Assembly: GCF_003096275.1 (NCBI RefSeq)
Contig: NZ_QENQ01000001.1
Location: forward strand, 3,618,009-3,682,008
Direction of reading: 5' to 3'
Length of the DNA: 64,000 bases
Source of the DNA: Sphingomonas pokkalii
GTDB taxonomy: Bacteria; Pseudomonadota; Alphaproteobacteria; Sphingomonadales; Sphingomonadaceae
The notes beneath the pieces are model-generated. The model did not search any database. It saw only the letters and a list, made by a program, of their open reading frames with translations, and had not been told where the DNA came from. Below are positions 7,947 to 15,990 of this stretch, in pieces. The position numbers and the translations under genes were made by a program. Position 1 is the first letter of the stretch. Every line of letters starts with the position of its first letter.

Positions 7947-8075
7947 ATGCATCTCGATCCTTCCGAGCATCGTGAGACCGGTTTCGGTCCTCGCGCCGCA
8001 AGTGCGATCGCATTCATCCTATTCGGCAGCGCGCTGGTGGTTATCTTGTGGCGGTTGGCTGGGCTAACCGATTGA
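7947..8075 (+). CDS. 42-residue single-span peptide after ecfG
   Basis: I do not recognise this product. ATG 7947 is preceded by GGAG nine bases upstream, and the ORF ends at TGA 8073-8075. The N-terminal 16 residues are polar (MHLDPSEHRETGFGPR) and the rest is one hydrophobic helix ending in WRLAGLTD. The polar-head plus C-terminal-span design matches the peptide at 6976-7113, so ecfG is flanked by two tail-anchored-like micropeptides. No EcfG motif was found directly in front of it. Confidence 0.5.
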   Translation: MHLDPSEHRETGFGPRAASAIAFILFGSALVVILWRLAGLTD

Positions 8076-8128
8076 CCGCGACAAAAAACCGGTCTTGCCT
8101 CATCGCCGCGCATCCCCCATATGCGCCG

Positions 8129-8219
8129 CGGGAGTCGGGCGGACGGTACCGTCGCCAACCCGGTCAGGTCCGGAAGGAAGCAGCCGCAACGATTTCGTCC
8201 CGGGTCGTTCCGGCTCCCA
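8129..8219 (+). ncRNA. ffs: Small (4.5S) signal recognition particle RNA
   Basis: The universally conserved domain IV sequence GTCAGGTCCGGAAGGAAGCA starts at 8163, containing the Ffh-binding asymmetric loop and GGAA tetraloop. The ends pair: GGGAGTCGG near 8130 with CCGGCTCCC at 8210-8218. The size of about 91 bases fits the short bacterial SRP RNA, and its position upstream of dnaX is common. The exact ends are estimated from the terminal helix. Confidence 0.93.
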
Positions 8220-8314
8220 CCCATCCCCTCACATCGCTGCATCCGTGAAGCTCCCGATGGCGCGTCTGCGCCTTGGGTCGCAAAAGCCGTGCGTGCGGCA
8301 GCGGAGGGGCGGGC

Positions 8315-9148
8315 ATGCGACGATCTTCGAGCGAAATCCGGCTGTTCCTGCTGCTGGCGTTCGGTTGTTCCTGGGCGATCTGGATACCGATGGCGCTGCT
8401 CGGCGTGGTCGTGCGGCCGGGGATGCTGCCCACGCATTTCGGCGGGCTGCTGGGCCCCTGGATCGCGGGAAGCGTGTGCGTCGTGGCTTCGGCGCCGAAG
8501 GCCGCGCGTGCGGCGTGGCTGCGGCGGCTGATTCGGCTCCCCCAAGGGATGTGCGGCTGGATGCTGGCGCTCACGCCGTTCCTGCTGATCGCTGCCTTTT
8601 GCGCCGCAGGGGCATGGATGGGCCATCCGGTCGAGGCCAAGGCGCTGCGCCGGTTCAGCGGACTGCCGGTGCTGCCGCCGCTCGCGCTGATCGCCATCGT
8701 GCTGGTGATGAACGGCTATGGCGAGGAGGCAGGGTGGCGCGGCTATCTGCTGCCGCGGCTGCAGGCGCGCTACGGCGCGATCGGCGGCGTGCTGGTGCAG
8801 GCGGCGATCTGGATCGTCTGGCACGCGCCGCTGTTCTGGATCATCGCGACCTATCGCGGCATGGGGCCGGCGATGCTGGTGTTCGGCTTCGGGGTGGGGC
8901 TGGTGCTCGGCGGGTTCGTGCTGGCGCAGGTCAGCGCCGCCTCGCGCGGGAGCGTGCTGGCGGCGGCCTTGTGGCACACCGGCTATAATTTCGGCACCGC
9001 GACCGAGGGCGGGGCGCCGCTCCAGGCCGGGCTTTCCGCCATTGTGATGGCTTGGGGCGCCGCGCTGCTGCTCTGGGCGCTGCTTCGCCCGGCCGGTCGC
9101 CGTGCGATCACCGTGCCGGACTTCGACAAACGCCGCGCGGGTCCCTAG
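8315..9148 (+). CDS. CPBP family intramembrane glutamic protease
   Basis: This is a multispan membrane protein of the CPBP (CAAX protease and bacteriocin-processing) family. The diagnostic motifs are present in order: YGEEAGWRGYLLPRL (EExxxR, catalytic Glu pair) near residue 134, WHAPLFW, and ALWHTGYN (the third motif with His and Asn). Substrate is unknown; family members have roles ranging from prenyl-protein processing to immunity. ATG 8315 was chosen because GGAGG lies just upstream. It sits between the SRP RNA and dnaX, with 11 bases to dnaX. Confidence 0.85.
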   Translation: MRRSSSEIRLFLLLAFGCSWAIWIPMALLGVVVRPGMLPTHFGGLLGPWIAGSVCVVASAPKAARAAWLRRLIRLPQGMCGWMLALTPFLLIAAFCAAGAWMGHPVEAKALRRFSGLPVLPPLALIAIVLVMNGYGEEAGWRGYLLPRLQARYGAIGGVLVQAAIWIVWHAPLFWIIATYRGMGPAMLVFGFGVGLVLGGFVLAQVSAASRGSVLAAALWHTGYNFGTATEGGAPLQAGLSAIVMAWGAALLLWALLRPAGRRAITVPDFDKRRAGP

Positions 9149-9159
9149 ATAGGTTCGTG

Positions 9160-10818
9160 ATGTCCGATTCCCTGCTTGGCCTCGACGAACCCCCGCAGCC
9201 GCAGCGCGGCGAAGCCTATCGCGTGCTCGCCCGCAAATACCGGCCGCAGACGTTCAGCGCGCTGATCGGGCAGGATGCGATGGTCACGACGCTGGGCAAC
9301 GCGATCCGGCGCGACCGGCTGGCGCATGCCTTTCTGCTGACCGGCGTGCGCGGGGTAGGCAAGACCTCTACCGCCCGGCTGATCGCCAAGGCGCTCAACT
9401 GCATCGGCCCGGACGGGCAGGGCGGCCCGACGATCGACCCGTGCGGCGTCTGCGAACCCTGCCGCGCGATCGCCGAGGGGCGCCATATCGACGTGATCGA
9501 GATGGATGCCGCCAGCCACACCGGCGTCGACGACGTGCGCGAAATCATCGAGGCGTCGCGCTATGCCGCGGTCTCGGCGCGCTACAAGATCTACATCATC
9601 GACGAAGTCCACATGCTGTCGAAGAACGCGTTCAACGCGCTGCTGAAGACGCTCGAGGAGCCGCCGGGGCATGTGAAGTTCCTGTTCGCCACAACGGAAG
9701 TGAACAAGGTGCCGGTGACGGTGCTGTCGCGCTGCCAGCGCTTCGACCTGCGCCGTATCCCCGCCGAACTGCTCGCCGAGCATTTCGCCAAGGTGTGCGA
9801 AGCCGAGCAGGTCGAGGCCGAGCCCGAGGCGCTGGCGCTGGTCGCCCGTGCGGCGGAAGGCTCGGCGCGTGACGGGCTCTCGATCCTCGACCAGGCGATC
9901 GCGCATGCGGGGCTGGAAGGCGAGGGGGTGAAGGCCGAGGCCGTGCGCCAGATGCTCGGCCTGTCCGATCGTGGTGCGAACCGGGCGCTGTTCGGCACGC
10001 TGGTCGAAGGCCAGGCGCAGCAGGCGCTGGCCGGCCTGCGCGCGCAATATGATCTGGGCGTCGACCCGCTGGCGGTGCTGCGGGCGCTGCTGGAGACCGT
10101 TCACGGCGTGACCCTGGTCAAGCTCGGCACGCATCGGCTCTCCGGCCAGTCGACCGAGGAGCGCGAGGCGATGGAGGGCTGGGCGAGCCGGCTGTCCTTC
10201 CCGGCGCTGCACCGGCTGTGGCAGCTGCTGCTGCGCGGGCATGACGAAGTCGCCAAGGCGGCACTGCCGATCGAGGCGACCGAGATGGCACTGCTGCGGG
10301 TGATCCACGCGGCGCAGCTCCCCGATCCGGGCGATCTCGCGAAGCAGATCCTGAGCGGCAGCATAGCGGTGCCTTCGGGGGCGCCCACGGGTGTTGCCGC
10401 CGCGCCGACCGCGCCTGCGCCCGCGACCGTGCAGGAAACCGGGCCGGTGCTACCGACCAACCTCACCGAGCTCGCCGAGCATCTGGAGGAGCATCGCCGG
10501 CTCCAGCTCGCGATGTTCGTGCGCGACTATATGCGGCCGGTGCGGTTCGAGGGCAGCGAGATCGATTTCGGCGCGGCGAGGCCGCTGCCGCAGGATTTCG
10601 TGCGCGAGCTGGGCGGGGCGCTCAAGGACAGCACCGGCGTGCACTGGAAGATTTCCCTCGTCGACGGCGCCACTGCGATGACGCTGCGCGAGGAACAGGC
10701 GGCCAGGCAGGCGGCCGAACGCGAGGCCGTGCTCGCCTCGCCGATCGTCGCCGCCGCGATTGCCGCTTTTCCTGATGCCGAGTTGATCGGCTGGACCAAG
10801 ACCGGGAGTGACGGATGA
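9160..10818 (+). CDS. dnaX: DNA polymerase III subunits gamma/tau
   Basis: This is the clamp-loader AAA+ ATPase of the replisome. Walker A GVRGVGKTS is at about 62-70. It is followed by the four-Cys zinc module (CGVCEPCRA), Walker B YIIDEVHMLS and the SRC arginine-finger motif LSRCQRFDL. The C-terminal tau region (about 400-552) is Ala/Pro-rich and then carries the polymerase-binding part. ATG 9160 is used; the frame stays open further upstream but overlaps the CPBP gene. No slippery A6 frameshift site for gamma was noticed. It overlaps ybaB by four bases. Confidence 0.95.
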   Translation: MSDSLLGLDEPPQPQRGEAYRVLARKYRPQTFSALIGQDAMVTTLGNAIRRDRLAHAFLLTGVRGVGKTSTARLIAKALNCIGPDGQGGPTIDPCGVCEPCRAIAEGRHIDVIEMDAASHTGVDDVREIIEASRYAAVSARYKIYIIDEVHMLSKNAFNALLKTLEEPPGHVKFLFATTEVNKVPVTVLSRCQRFDLRRIPAELLAEHFAKVCEAEQVEAEPEALALVARAAEGSARDGLSILDQAIAHAGLEGEGVKAEAVRQMLGLSDRGANRALFGTLVEGQAQQALAGLRAQYDLGVDPLAVLRALLETVHGVTLVKLGTHRLSGQSTEEREAMEGWASRLSFPALHRLWQLLLRGHDEVAKAALPIEATEMALLRVIHAAQLPDPGDLAKQILSGSIAVPSGAPTGVAAAPTAPAPATVQETGPVLPTNLTELAEHLEEHRRLQLAMFVRDYMRPVRFEGSEIDFGAARPLPQDFVRELGGALKDSTGVHWKISLVDGATAMTLREEQAARQAAEREAVLASPIVAAAIAAFPDAELIGWTKTGSDG

Positions 10819-11138
10819 AGAGCCTCGAAGACATCATGGCCATGGCGCAGAATGTGCAGGCCGAACTCACCAAGGCGCAGGCGAGCCTCGATTCGGTCGA
10901 GGTCGAGGGCGTGTCGGGCGGCGGGCTCGTCAAGGTGACGGCCAGCGCCAAGGGCCGCATCATCGGCATCGCGATCGACGATTCGCTGATCAACATCGCC
11001 GAAAAGACGATGCTGGAGGACCTGCTGGTCGCCGCGTTCAACGATGCGCGGGTCAAGGCCGATGCGGCGTCGTCGGAAGCGATGAGCAAGATGACCAGCG
11101 GCCTGCCGCTGCCGCCGGGCTTCAAGCTCCCGTTCTGA
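10815..11138 (+). CDS. ybaB: YbaB/EbfC nucleoid-associated protein
   Basis: This small dimeric DNA-binding protein is usually encoded directly after dnaX. The 107-residue product has the family layout: an N-terminal helix (MAMAQNVQAELTKAQ), the central strands around VEGVSGGGLVKVTA and the C-terminal motif LPPGFKLPF. It starts inside the dnaX stop (ATGA), so translation is coupled. recR, often the third gene of this group, is not here. Confidence 0.93.
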   Translation: MKSLEDIMAMAQNVQAELTKAQASLDSVEVEGVSGGGLVKVTASAKGRIIGIAIDDSLINIAEKTMLEDLLVAAFNDARVKADAASSEAMSKMTSGLPLPPGFKLPF

Positions 11139-11152
11139 GACAAGGTCTTACG

Positions 11153-11177
11153 GGAACCTAGCGACGTCCCCTCGGTT
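11153..11177 (+). promoter_or_regulatory. EcfG-type promoter before the 11210 gene
   Basis: GGAAC (11153-11157), 16 bases, then GGTT (11174-11177) has the same spacing and -10 form as the nepR promoter. It lies 33 bases before the ATG of a small stress-like membrane protein. Confidence 0.55.
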
Positions 11178-11209
11178 GCTGTCGCCAGACACAATCGAGG
11201 AGAGACGAC

Positions 11210-11470
11210 ATGGCGGACCGAATTGTCGAAGACGGCGTGGCGACCGACCGCGCGACCCATACCACGGTGATCGAGCGCCGCAGCGGCGGCGGTGCCGGCA
11301 TGGCGCTGATCGGGCTGGCGGTGCTGATCGCGGTGATCATCGGCGGCTTCTATCTGTTCAACCAGAACGCCCGCGAGAACGCCAGGACCGATGCGGTGAC
11401 CAGCGCGGCGAGCAGCGTCGGCGATGCCGCGAAGGATGTCGGCGACGCGGCGAAGGACGCGACGAAGTAA
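11210..11470 (+). CDS. Small single-span membrane protein, probable GSR target
   Basis: The 86-residue product has a polar N-terminus (1-28), one membrane helix (about 31-51, MALIGLAVLIAVIIGGFYLF) and a C-terminal Ala/Asp-rich amphipathic tail with the near-repeat GDAAKDVGDAAKDATK. This tail resembles YtxH-like and other stress-related membrane proteins, but I cannot assign a family. GAGGAG precedes the ATG. A putative EcfG promoter lies at 11153-11177, which suggests general stress control rather than co-transcription with dnaX-ybaB. Confidence 0.75.
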   Translation: MADRIVEDGVATDRATHTTVIERRSGGGAGMALIGLAVLIAVIIGGFYLFNQNARENARTDAVTSAASSVGDAAKDVGDAAKDATK

Positions 11471-11482
11471 CACGACATTCAC

Positions 11483-11575
11483 CCTCACCCTTCCGGCGCT
11501 GCGCGCCTCCCTCCCTCTCCCTTGGAAGGGAGAGGGAGGGGGCCCGCCGCCGCAGGCGGTGGGGAGGGTGAGGTT
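11483..11575. repeat. Composite GC-rich inverted repeat
   Basis: A nested inverted repeat separates the convergent 11210 gene and mtgA: an outer pair (CCTCACCCT near 11488 with AGGGTGAGG near 11565) and an inner perfect hairpin of CCTCCCTCTCCCTT with AAGGGAGAGGGAGG around 11510-11540. It looks like a dispersed intergenic element and may work as a bidirectional terminator. Confidence 0.6.
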
Positions 11576-11592
11576 GACTGCGACCTAGCCGA

Positions 11593-12336
11593 TCACTTCA
11601 AACACCGATCCAGCCCGTTCCCCGCCACCACGTTGATCCGCGCGTTGATCTTGTTGCCATAGCGCCGGGTAAAGCCGCGCGGATCGATCGCCGCGCGCTT
11701 CTTGGGCAGCGGCAGGACCGCGGCGATCAGCGCCGCCTCGCGGTCCGAGAGCTGCGATGCATCGTGGTGGAAATAGCGCATCGCCCCGGCGTTGACGCCG
11801 TAGGTGCCGATCCCGGTCTCGGCGACATTGAGGTACACCTCCATGATCCGCCTTTTGCCCCAGATATTCTCGATCAGCACCGTGAAGTACGCCTCCAGGC
11901 CCTTCCGGAAATAGCCGCCGCCCTGCCACAGGAACACGTTCTTGGCGGTCTGCTGGCTGATCGTCGAGCCGCCGCGAATCTTGTGGGTCCCTTGCGCGTT
12001 GCGCTGATAGGCCTTTTCGATCGCCGCGAAGTCGAAGCCTTCATGCTGGCAGAAGCGCGCATCCTCGGCGGCGATCACCGCGCGCGCCATGCTCGGGTCG
12101 ATGCGGCTTAGCGGCATCCAGTCCTTGGTCGCCCCGTGCCCGGCGAAGACGTCGCCGATCATCGTCCAGGTGATCGGCGGCGGCACGAAGCGATAGACGG
12201 TCACCATCAGCAGCGACAGCAGCACGAAGCCGAGAACGAACTGGACCCCCAGCACGATCAGCCGGCGCCACCAGGGCTTGCGCGGGCGGGCCGAGGAACG
12301 TCGGGGAGTGGAGGGGCGGGCGCGATTCTTGCTCAC
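11593..12336 (-). CDS. mtgA: Monofunctional biosynthetic peptidoglycan transglycosylase
   Basis: This family 51 glycosyltransferase polymerises lipid II into glycan strands at the inner membrane. It has one N-terminal span (about 25-50) and the five GT51 motifs, including the catalytic Glu in AAEDARFCQHEGFD, the motif RGGSTISQQTAKN, and KRRIMEVYLNVAE. GTG 12336 was chosen because the longer frame (to 12372) runs into the hairpin at 12362-12388. The length of 247 is normal for MtgA. It lies downstream of rpoH. Confidence 0.9.
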   Translation of the reverse strand: MSKNRARPSTPRRSSARPRKPWWRRLIVLGVQFVLGFVLLSLLMVTVYRFVPPPITWTMIGDVFAGHGATKDWMPLSRIDPSMARAVIAAEDARFCQHEGFDFAAIEKAYQRNAQGTHKIRGGSTISQQTAKNVFLWQGGGYFRKGLEAYFTVLIENIWGKRRIMEVYLNVAETGIGTYGVNAGAMRYFHHDASQLSDREAALIAAVLPLPKKRAAIDPRGFTRRYGNKINARINVVAGNGLDRCLK

Positions 12337-12361
12337 ATATCCGCCATGCCCCAGCCGGGGC

Positions 12362-12388
12362 GGTTCCTGCAATCACCTGGCAGGAACC
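12362..12388 (-). terminator. Hairpin terminator after rpoH
   Basis: A perfect 9-bp stem (12362-12370 with 12380-12388) with a nine-base loop lies eleven bases past the rpoH stop. It has no long U tract. Confidence 0.6.
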
Positions 12389-12398
12389 GCGTGCCCGA

Positions 12399-13304
12399 TC
12401 AGTGGGTGGCGAGCAGGCGGCGATCGCCCGCGAGGCGCATCATCGCCTTTTGCAGCTTCTCGAACGCACGCACCTCGATCTGGCGGACCCGCTCGCGCGA
12501 CACGCCATAGACCTGGCTCAGCTCCTCGAGCGTCTTGGGATCGTCGGTCAGGCGACGCTCGGTGAGGATGTGCTTCTCGCGCTCGTTGAGGTCTTCCATC
12601 GCCGAGACGAGCATGTCGTGGCGAACGTCGGCTTCCTGCGCGTCGGCGACGGCTTCGTCCTGCAGCGGGCCTTCATCGGCCAGCCAGTCCTGCCACTGGC
12701 TCTCGCCGTCCTCGCGCATCGGCACGTTGAGCGAGGTATCCCCGCCCATCGCCATGCGGCGGTTCATCGAGGTGACCTCTTCCTCGGTCACACCCAGATC
12801 GGTGGCGATCTTGGCGAGATTTTCGGGGCTGAGGTCGCCATCCTCGAACGCGTCGAGCTTGGCCTTCATCCGGCGCAGGTTGAAGAACAGCTTCTTCTGC
12901 GCGGCGGTGGTGCCCATCTTCACGAGGCTCCACGAGCGCAGGATGAATTCCTGGATCGAGGCGCGGATCCACCACATCGCATAGGTGGCGAGGCGGAAGC
13001 CGCGATCGGGCTCGAACTTCTTCACGCCCTGCATCAGGCCGATATTGCCCTCGGAGATCAGCTCCGACACGGGCAGGCCATAGCCGCGATAGCCCATCGC
13101 GATCTTCGCCACGAGGCGCAGGTGCGAGGTGACCAGCTGGGCCGCCGCATCGGTGTCGCCATGCTCCTGGAACCGCTTGGCGAGCATATATTCCTGCTCG
13201 GGGCTCAGGATCGGAAATTTCTTGATCTCGGCCAGATAGCGATTGAGGCTCGCCTCGCCGCCGAGCGCGGGAATCGTCGCGGGGACGTTGCTGCCGCTAG
13301 CCAT
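12399..13304 (-). CDS. rpoH: RNA polymerase heat-shock sigma factor RpoH
   Basis: This sigma-32 type factor directs heat-shock and proteostasis genes. Region 2 is intact (SEGNIGLMQGVKKFEPDRGFR in part; TYAMWWIRASIQEFI is the core) and the RpoH box QKKLFFNLRR is present at about residue 135, distinguishing it from RpoD. Region 4 ends with GVSRERVRQIEVRAFEKL. ATG 13304 follows GGGAG by seven bases and is preferred over an in-frame ATG 21 bases upstream. The protein has 301 residues. It follows rluD on the same strand. Confidence 0.94.
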   Translation of the reverse strand: MASGSNVPATIPALGGEASLNRYLAEIKKFPILSPEQEYMLAKRFQEHGDTDAAAQLVTSHLRLVAKIAMGYRGYGLPVSELISEGNIGLMQGVKKFEPDRGFRLATYAMWWIRASIQEFILRSWSLVKMGTTAAQKKLFFNLRRMKAKLDAFEDGDLSPENLAKIATDLGVTEEEVTSMNRRMAMGGDTSLNVPMREDGESQWQDWLADEGPLQDEAVADAQEADVRHDMLVSAMEDLNEREKHILTERRLTDDPKTLEELSQVYGVSRERVRQIEVRAFEKLQKAMMRLAGDRRLLATH

Positions 13305-13365
13305 GATCGTTTCTCCCTTATCCATCCGGCGCTTGATCCATCAACGGACTTCGGCGCCGCAAACC

Positions 13366-14322
13366 TCATACGAGAAGCTGGTTGAACAGTTCCTGCATGT
13401 CTGCAGGCATTACGCTATCGAACGCCAAAGCGTTGCTTGTTATCGGGTGGATGAACCCGAGACGGGCCGCGTGCAAGGCCTGGCGCTGGAAACCCATGTT
13501 TGCCAGAAGTCCGCGGTGGGTGGAACGCATACTTCCATATAGAGGATCCCCGACCAGCGGGTGGCCGATCGACGCCATGTGGACGCGCACCTGATGCGTG
13601 CGGCCCGTTTCCAGCCTGCATTCTATGTAACTCGCATCGCGTAGTTCGCGAATTTTGCGCCAATGGGTAATCGCATGCTTTCCCTGTCCTTCCGCACAGA
13701 CCGCGATCTTCTTGCGATTGCTGGGGGAACGGGCGAGCGGTGCGTTCACGGTTCCGGAGGCAGCCAGCACCCGGCCGCTTGCGATCGCCTGGTAGCGCCG
13801 GTCGATCGTGTGTGCCTTGAACTGGTGGGCGAGGCCGACATGGGCGGGATCGGTCTTGGCCGCGACCATCAGGCCCGAGGTATCCTTGTCGATCCGGTGC
13901 ACGATGCCGGGCCGCGCCACGCCGCCGATGCCGGAAAGCTGGCCGGCGCAGTGGTGGAGCAGCGCATTGACCAGCGTGCCGTCGAGATTGCCTGCCGCCG
14001 GATGGACGACGAGGCCCGCTGGCTTGTCGATCACGATCAGGTGCTCGTCCTCGAACACCACGTTGAGCGGAATGTCCTGCGCCTCGTTGTGCGCGGGGGC
14101 GGGATCGGGCAGGACGACCTGGAACACCGCGCCGCCGATTGCCTTGCGGGCGGGGTCGCGGGCGAGGGTGCCGTCCGGGCCGGTGACCGCGCCGGAGGAG
14201 ATCAGCGCCTTCACGCGTTCGCGCGACAGCGTTGGCAGCGCGTCGGTAAGCGCACGGTCGAGCCGCCAGCCATGCGCCTCGTCTGCGATCCGCGCTTCTA
14301 AGATGGAAACCCCCTGATGCAT
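13366..14322 (-). CDS. rluD: RluD-type 23S rRNA pseudouridine synthase
   Basis: The enzyme belongs to the RluA family. An N-terminal S4 RNA-binding domain (about 17-75, RLDRALTDALPTLSRERVKALI in two pieces) precedes the catalytic domain with HRIDKDTSGLMV, which holds the catalytic Asp, and the later motif GRTHQVRVHMA. The architecture with S4 domain fits RluD, which modifies helix 69. The start overlaps the 5' region of the divergent JAMM gene by position, so both promoters are compressed into a very short space. Confidence 0.88.
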   Translation of the reverse strand: MHQGVSILEARIADEAHGWRLDRALTDALPTLSRERVKALISSGAVTGPDGTLARDPARKAIGGAVFQVVLPDPAPAHNEAQDIPLNVVFEDEHLIVIDKPAGLVVHPAAGNLDGTLVNALLHHCAGQLSGIGGVARPGIVHRIDKDTSGLMVAAKTDPAHVGLAHQFKAHTIDRRYQAIASGRVLAASGTVNAPLARSPSNRKKIAVCAEGQGKHAITHWRKIRELRDASYIECRLETGRTHQVRVHMASIGHPLVGDPLYGSMRSTHRGLLANMGFQRQALHAARLGFIHPITSNALAFDSVMPADMQELFNQLLV

Positions 14323-14340
14323 GTTTTACCGGAAATGGGC

Positions 14341-14742
14341 ATGGGCGTTACGATTTCAAGATCTATACTGGTCGGTATGAAAAAAGCTGCGGCTGCCGCC
14401 TGGCCGCGGGAGGCGTGCGGCCTGCTGTTCGGCGAGGAAGGCGTGATTTCCGCTTTTTCGCAGGTTCGCAACCTTGCGGAAACGCCGGAGACCCGGTTCG
14501 AACTCGATCCGGCGGCGTTGTTCGCCGCGCTTCGGGCCGAGCGGGGAGGGGGGGCACGCGTGATCGGCTATTGGCACTCGCATCCGAGCGGCAGTGCCGA
14601 CCCGTCGGAAACCGATGCGGCGATGGCTGCTCCCGACGGCAAGCTTTGGATGATCCTGGCGGGGAACGATGCGCGGTGCTGGAGAGCCGGGGAGGAAGGA
14701 TGCCATGGGCGTTTCCTGCCCGTGGCCCTGCACATGGACTGA
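14341..14742 (+). CDS. JAMM/MPN+ metalloprotease domain protein
   Basis: This stand-alone JAB1/MPN/Mov34 metalloenzyme has 133 residues. The zinc-site motif is complete: catalytic Glu in REACGLLFG, then HSHPSGSADPSETD, which satisfies HxH-x7-S-x2-D. Bacterial members hydrolyse isopeptide or peptide bonds next to ubiquitin-like sulfur carriers, or act in Cys/thiamine-type pathways, but no such partner is encoded nearby, so the substrate is unknown. ATG 14341 has GGAA upstream; starts at 14317 and 14377 are also possible. It is divergent from rluD. Confidence 0.8.
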   Translation: MGVTISRSILVGMKKAAAAAWPREACGLLFGEEGVISAFSQVRNLAETPETRFELDPAALFAALRAERGGGARVIGYWHSHPSGSADPSETDAAMAAPDGKLWMILAGNDARCWRAGEEGCHGRFLPVALHMD

Positions 14743-14768
14743 AGGCGATTTTGCGGCTCGGGCGCGGC

Positions 14769-15800
14769 TTAGGCGCGGCGTAGGTTCAGCCGGATGCCGA
14801 TCCACGCGCGGGCGCGGGAATCGAGCCTGGCGGCACCATAGGCAATCGGAAGCATCAGGAGGGTGAAGATCGCCGTCGACCTCGCAGTAGACAGGCCGAG
14901 CCGTGCCAAGATCGGCAGGAACAGCGCAATCAGCGGTGCGTGAAGGACGTACAGGGGGTAGGACATGTCCCCGAGGACGCCGAACGGCTTGGAAAATGCA
15001 GGGCGCGCCTCCAGGTAGATCCCGGCGAGGAGCAGGGCCGGGAAGGCCGCAAAGACGATCATCGCTTCCGACGCGATCCGCGTTCCGTCTGCCGGCAGCG
15101 GCAGGAGCAGCAGCGCGGTCAGCAGCAGGATCGGGGCCGCTGCCAGCCACGATGCCCGCCGATGCTGCAAGGGCGACAGGCGATAGACCAGCATGCCGCC
15201 GATGAACGAGACGGCCGTACGGGCGATGCCCAAGGGGGTGTTGCCCCATAGCCACCCGACGTCCATGTAGAGCGGGGGGGTGACACTGCTGGCGAGGAAA
15301 GCGGCGGCAAGCGCCATCAGAATCGCCAGCATCGGGACCTTGAATCGCCACAGGAGCAACGCGAAGGCGGCGTTGATCGCGAGTTCGAAGAACAGCGACC
15401 AGGTCGGCATGTTGAGCGGGAACAGGTCGGTATCGCACGGGGACGGCAGCATCGCCGCGCCGAAGGCGACGTTGCAGGCGAGCGTTCCGGCATCCATCGC
15501 GCGAACATCGTGCAACCCGGCCGCCACCAGTTGCTTGCCGATTCCCAGCGCAAATCCGGCGGCGTAGAGTGGAAACAGCCGGACGAGCCGCAACGCCATG
15601 AACTGGCCCGGGGGCAACCCCCGGGCGAGCTTGTCCTGATAGTTGAAGGCGATCACGAAGCCGCTGAGCAGGAAGAAGAAGTCGACCGCCAGATATCCGG
15701 GGAAGGAAATGCTGCCTTGGCGCTGCGCAAGATGATAGCACACAACGACCATCGCAGCGATCCCGCGCATTCCGTCCAGCGTGTGGAATCGCTTGTCCAT
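14769..15800 (-). CDS. Acyltransferase 3 (OafA/YrhL) family membrane protein
   Basis: This 343-residue integral membrane O-acyltransferase begins with the family motif LDGMRGIAAMVVVCYHL, whose His and Arg are in the active region. About ten membrane segments follow, with FLLSGFVIAF near residue 43. Such enzymes acetylate or succinylate surface polysaccharides and lipids; the acceptor cannot be read from the sequence. No SGNH domain is fused. It is convergent with the JAMM gene and not obviously part of an operon. Confidence 0.85.
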   Translation of the reverse strand: MDKRFHTLDGMRGIAAMVVVCYHLAQRQGSISFPGYLAVDFFFLLSGFVIAFNYQDKLARGLPPGQFMALRLVRLFPLYAAGFALGIGKQLVAAGLHDVRAMDAGTLACNVAFGAAMLPSPCDTDLFPLNMPTWSLFFELAINAAFALLLWRFKVPMLAILMALAAAFLASSVTPPLYMDVGWLWGNTPLGIARTAVSFIGGMLVYRLSPLQHRRASWLAAAPILLLTALLLLPLPADGTRIASEAMIVFAAFPALLLAGIYLEARPAFSKPFGVLGDMSYPLYVLHAPLIALFLPILARLGLSTARSTAIFTLLMLPIAYGAARLDSRARAWIGIRLNLRRA

Positions 15801-15990
15801 GCGGCTCGATCTTTTGCTTTATTGTTACTAACGCTCGCAGGGTTTATTTTATTAACCAAGGCGTTACGTTGATGTCTTACGGCTTCGGATGCCGATCGGT
15901 CAAGGCTGCGGGGCTGTCCAGGCGGCGGATGGACGGAACAGCCGGGGCATGTCCATACGCCTGGGCGCAGCGCCGGCGCCGCCGCCGTCT

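Noticed and set aside
8196..8214. GGAAC-N15-CGTT on the minus strand within the SRP RNA
   Set aside because: The spacing is short and the bases are explained by the conserved RNA helix.
8095..8988. Plus-strand open frame covering the SRP RNA and the CPBP gene
   Set aside because: It is out of frame with the CPBP protease, whose motifs are complete, and it crosses the SRP RNA.
9145..10308. Minus-strand open frame of about 390 codons opposite dnaX
   Set aside because: It has no domain pattern and dnaX is unambiguous.
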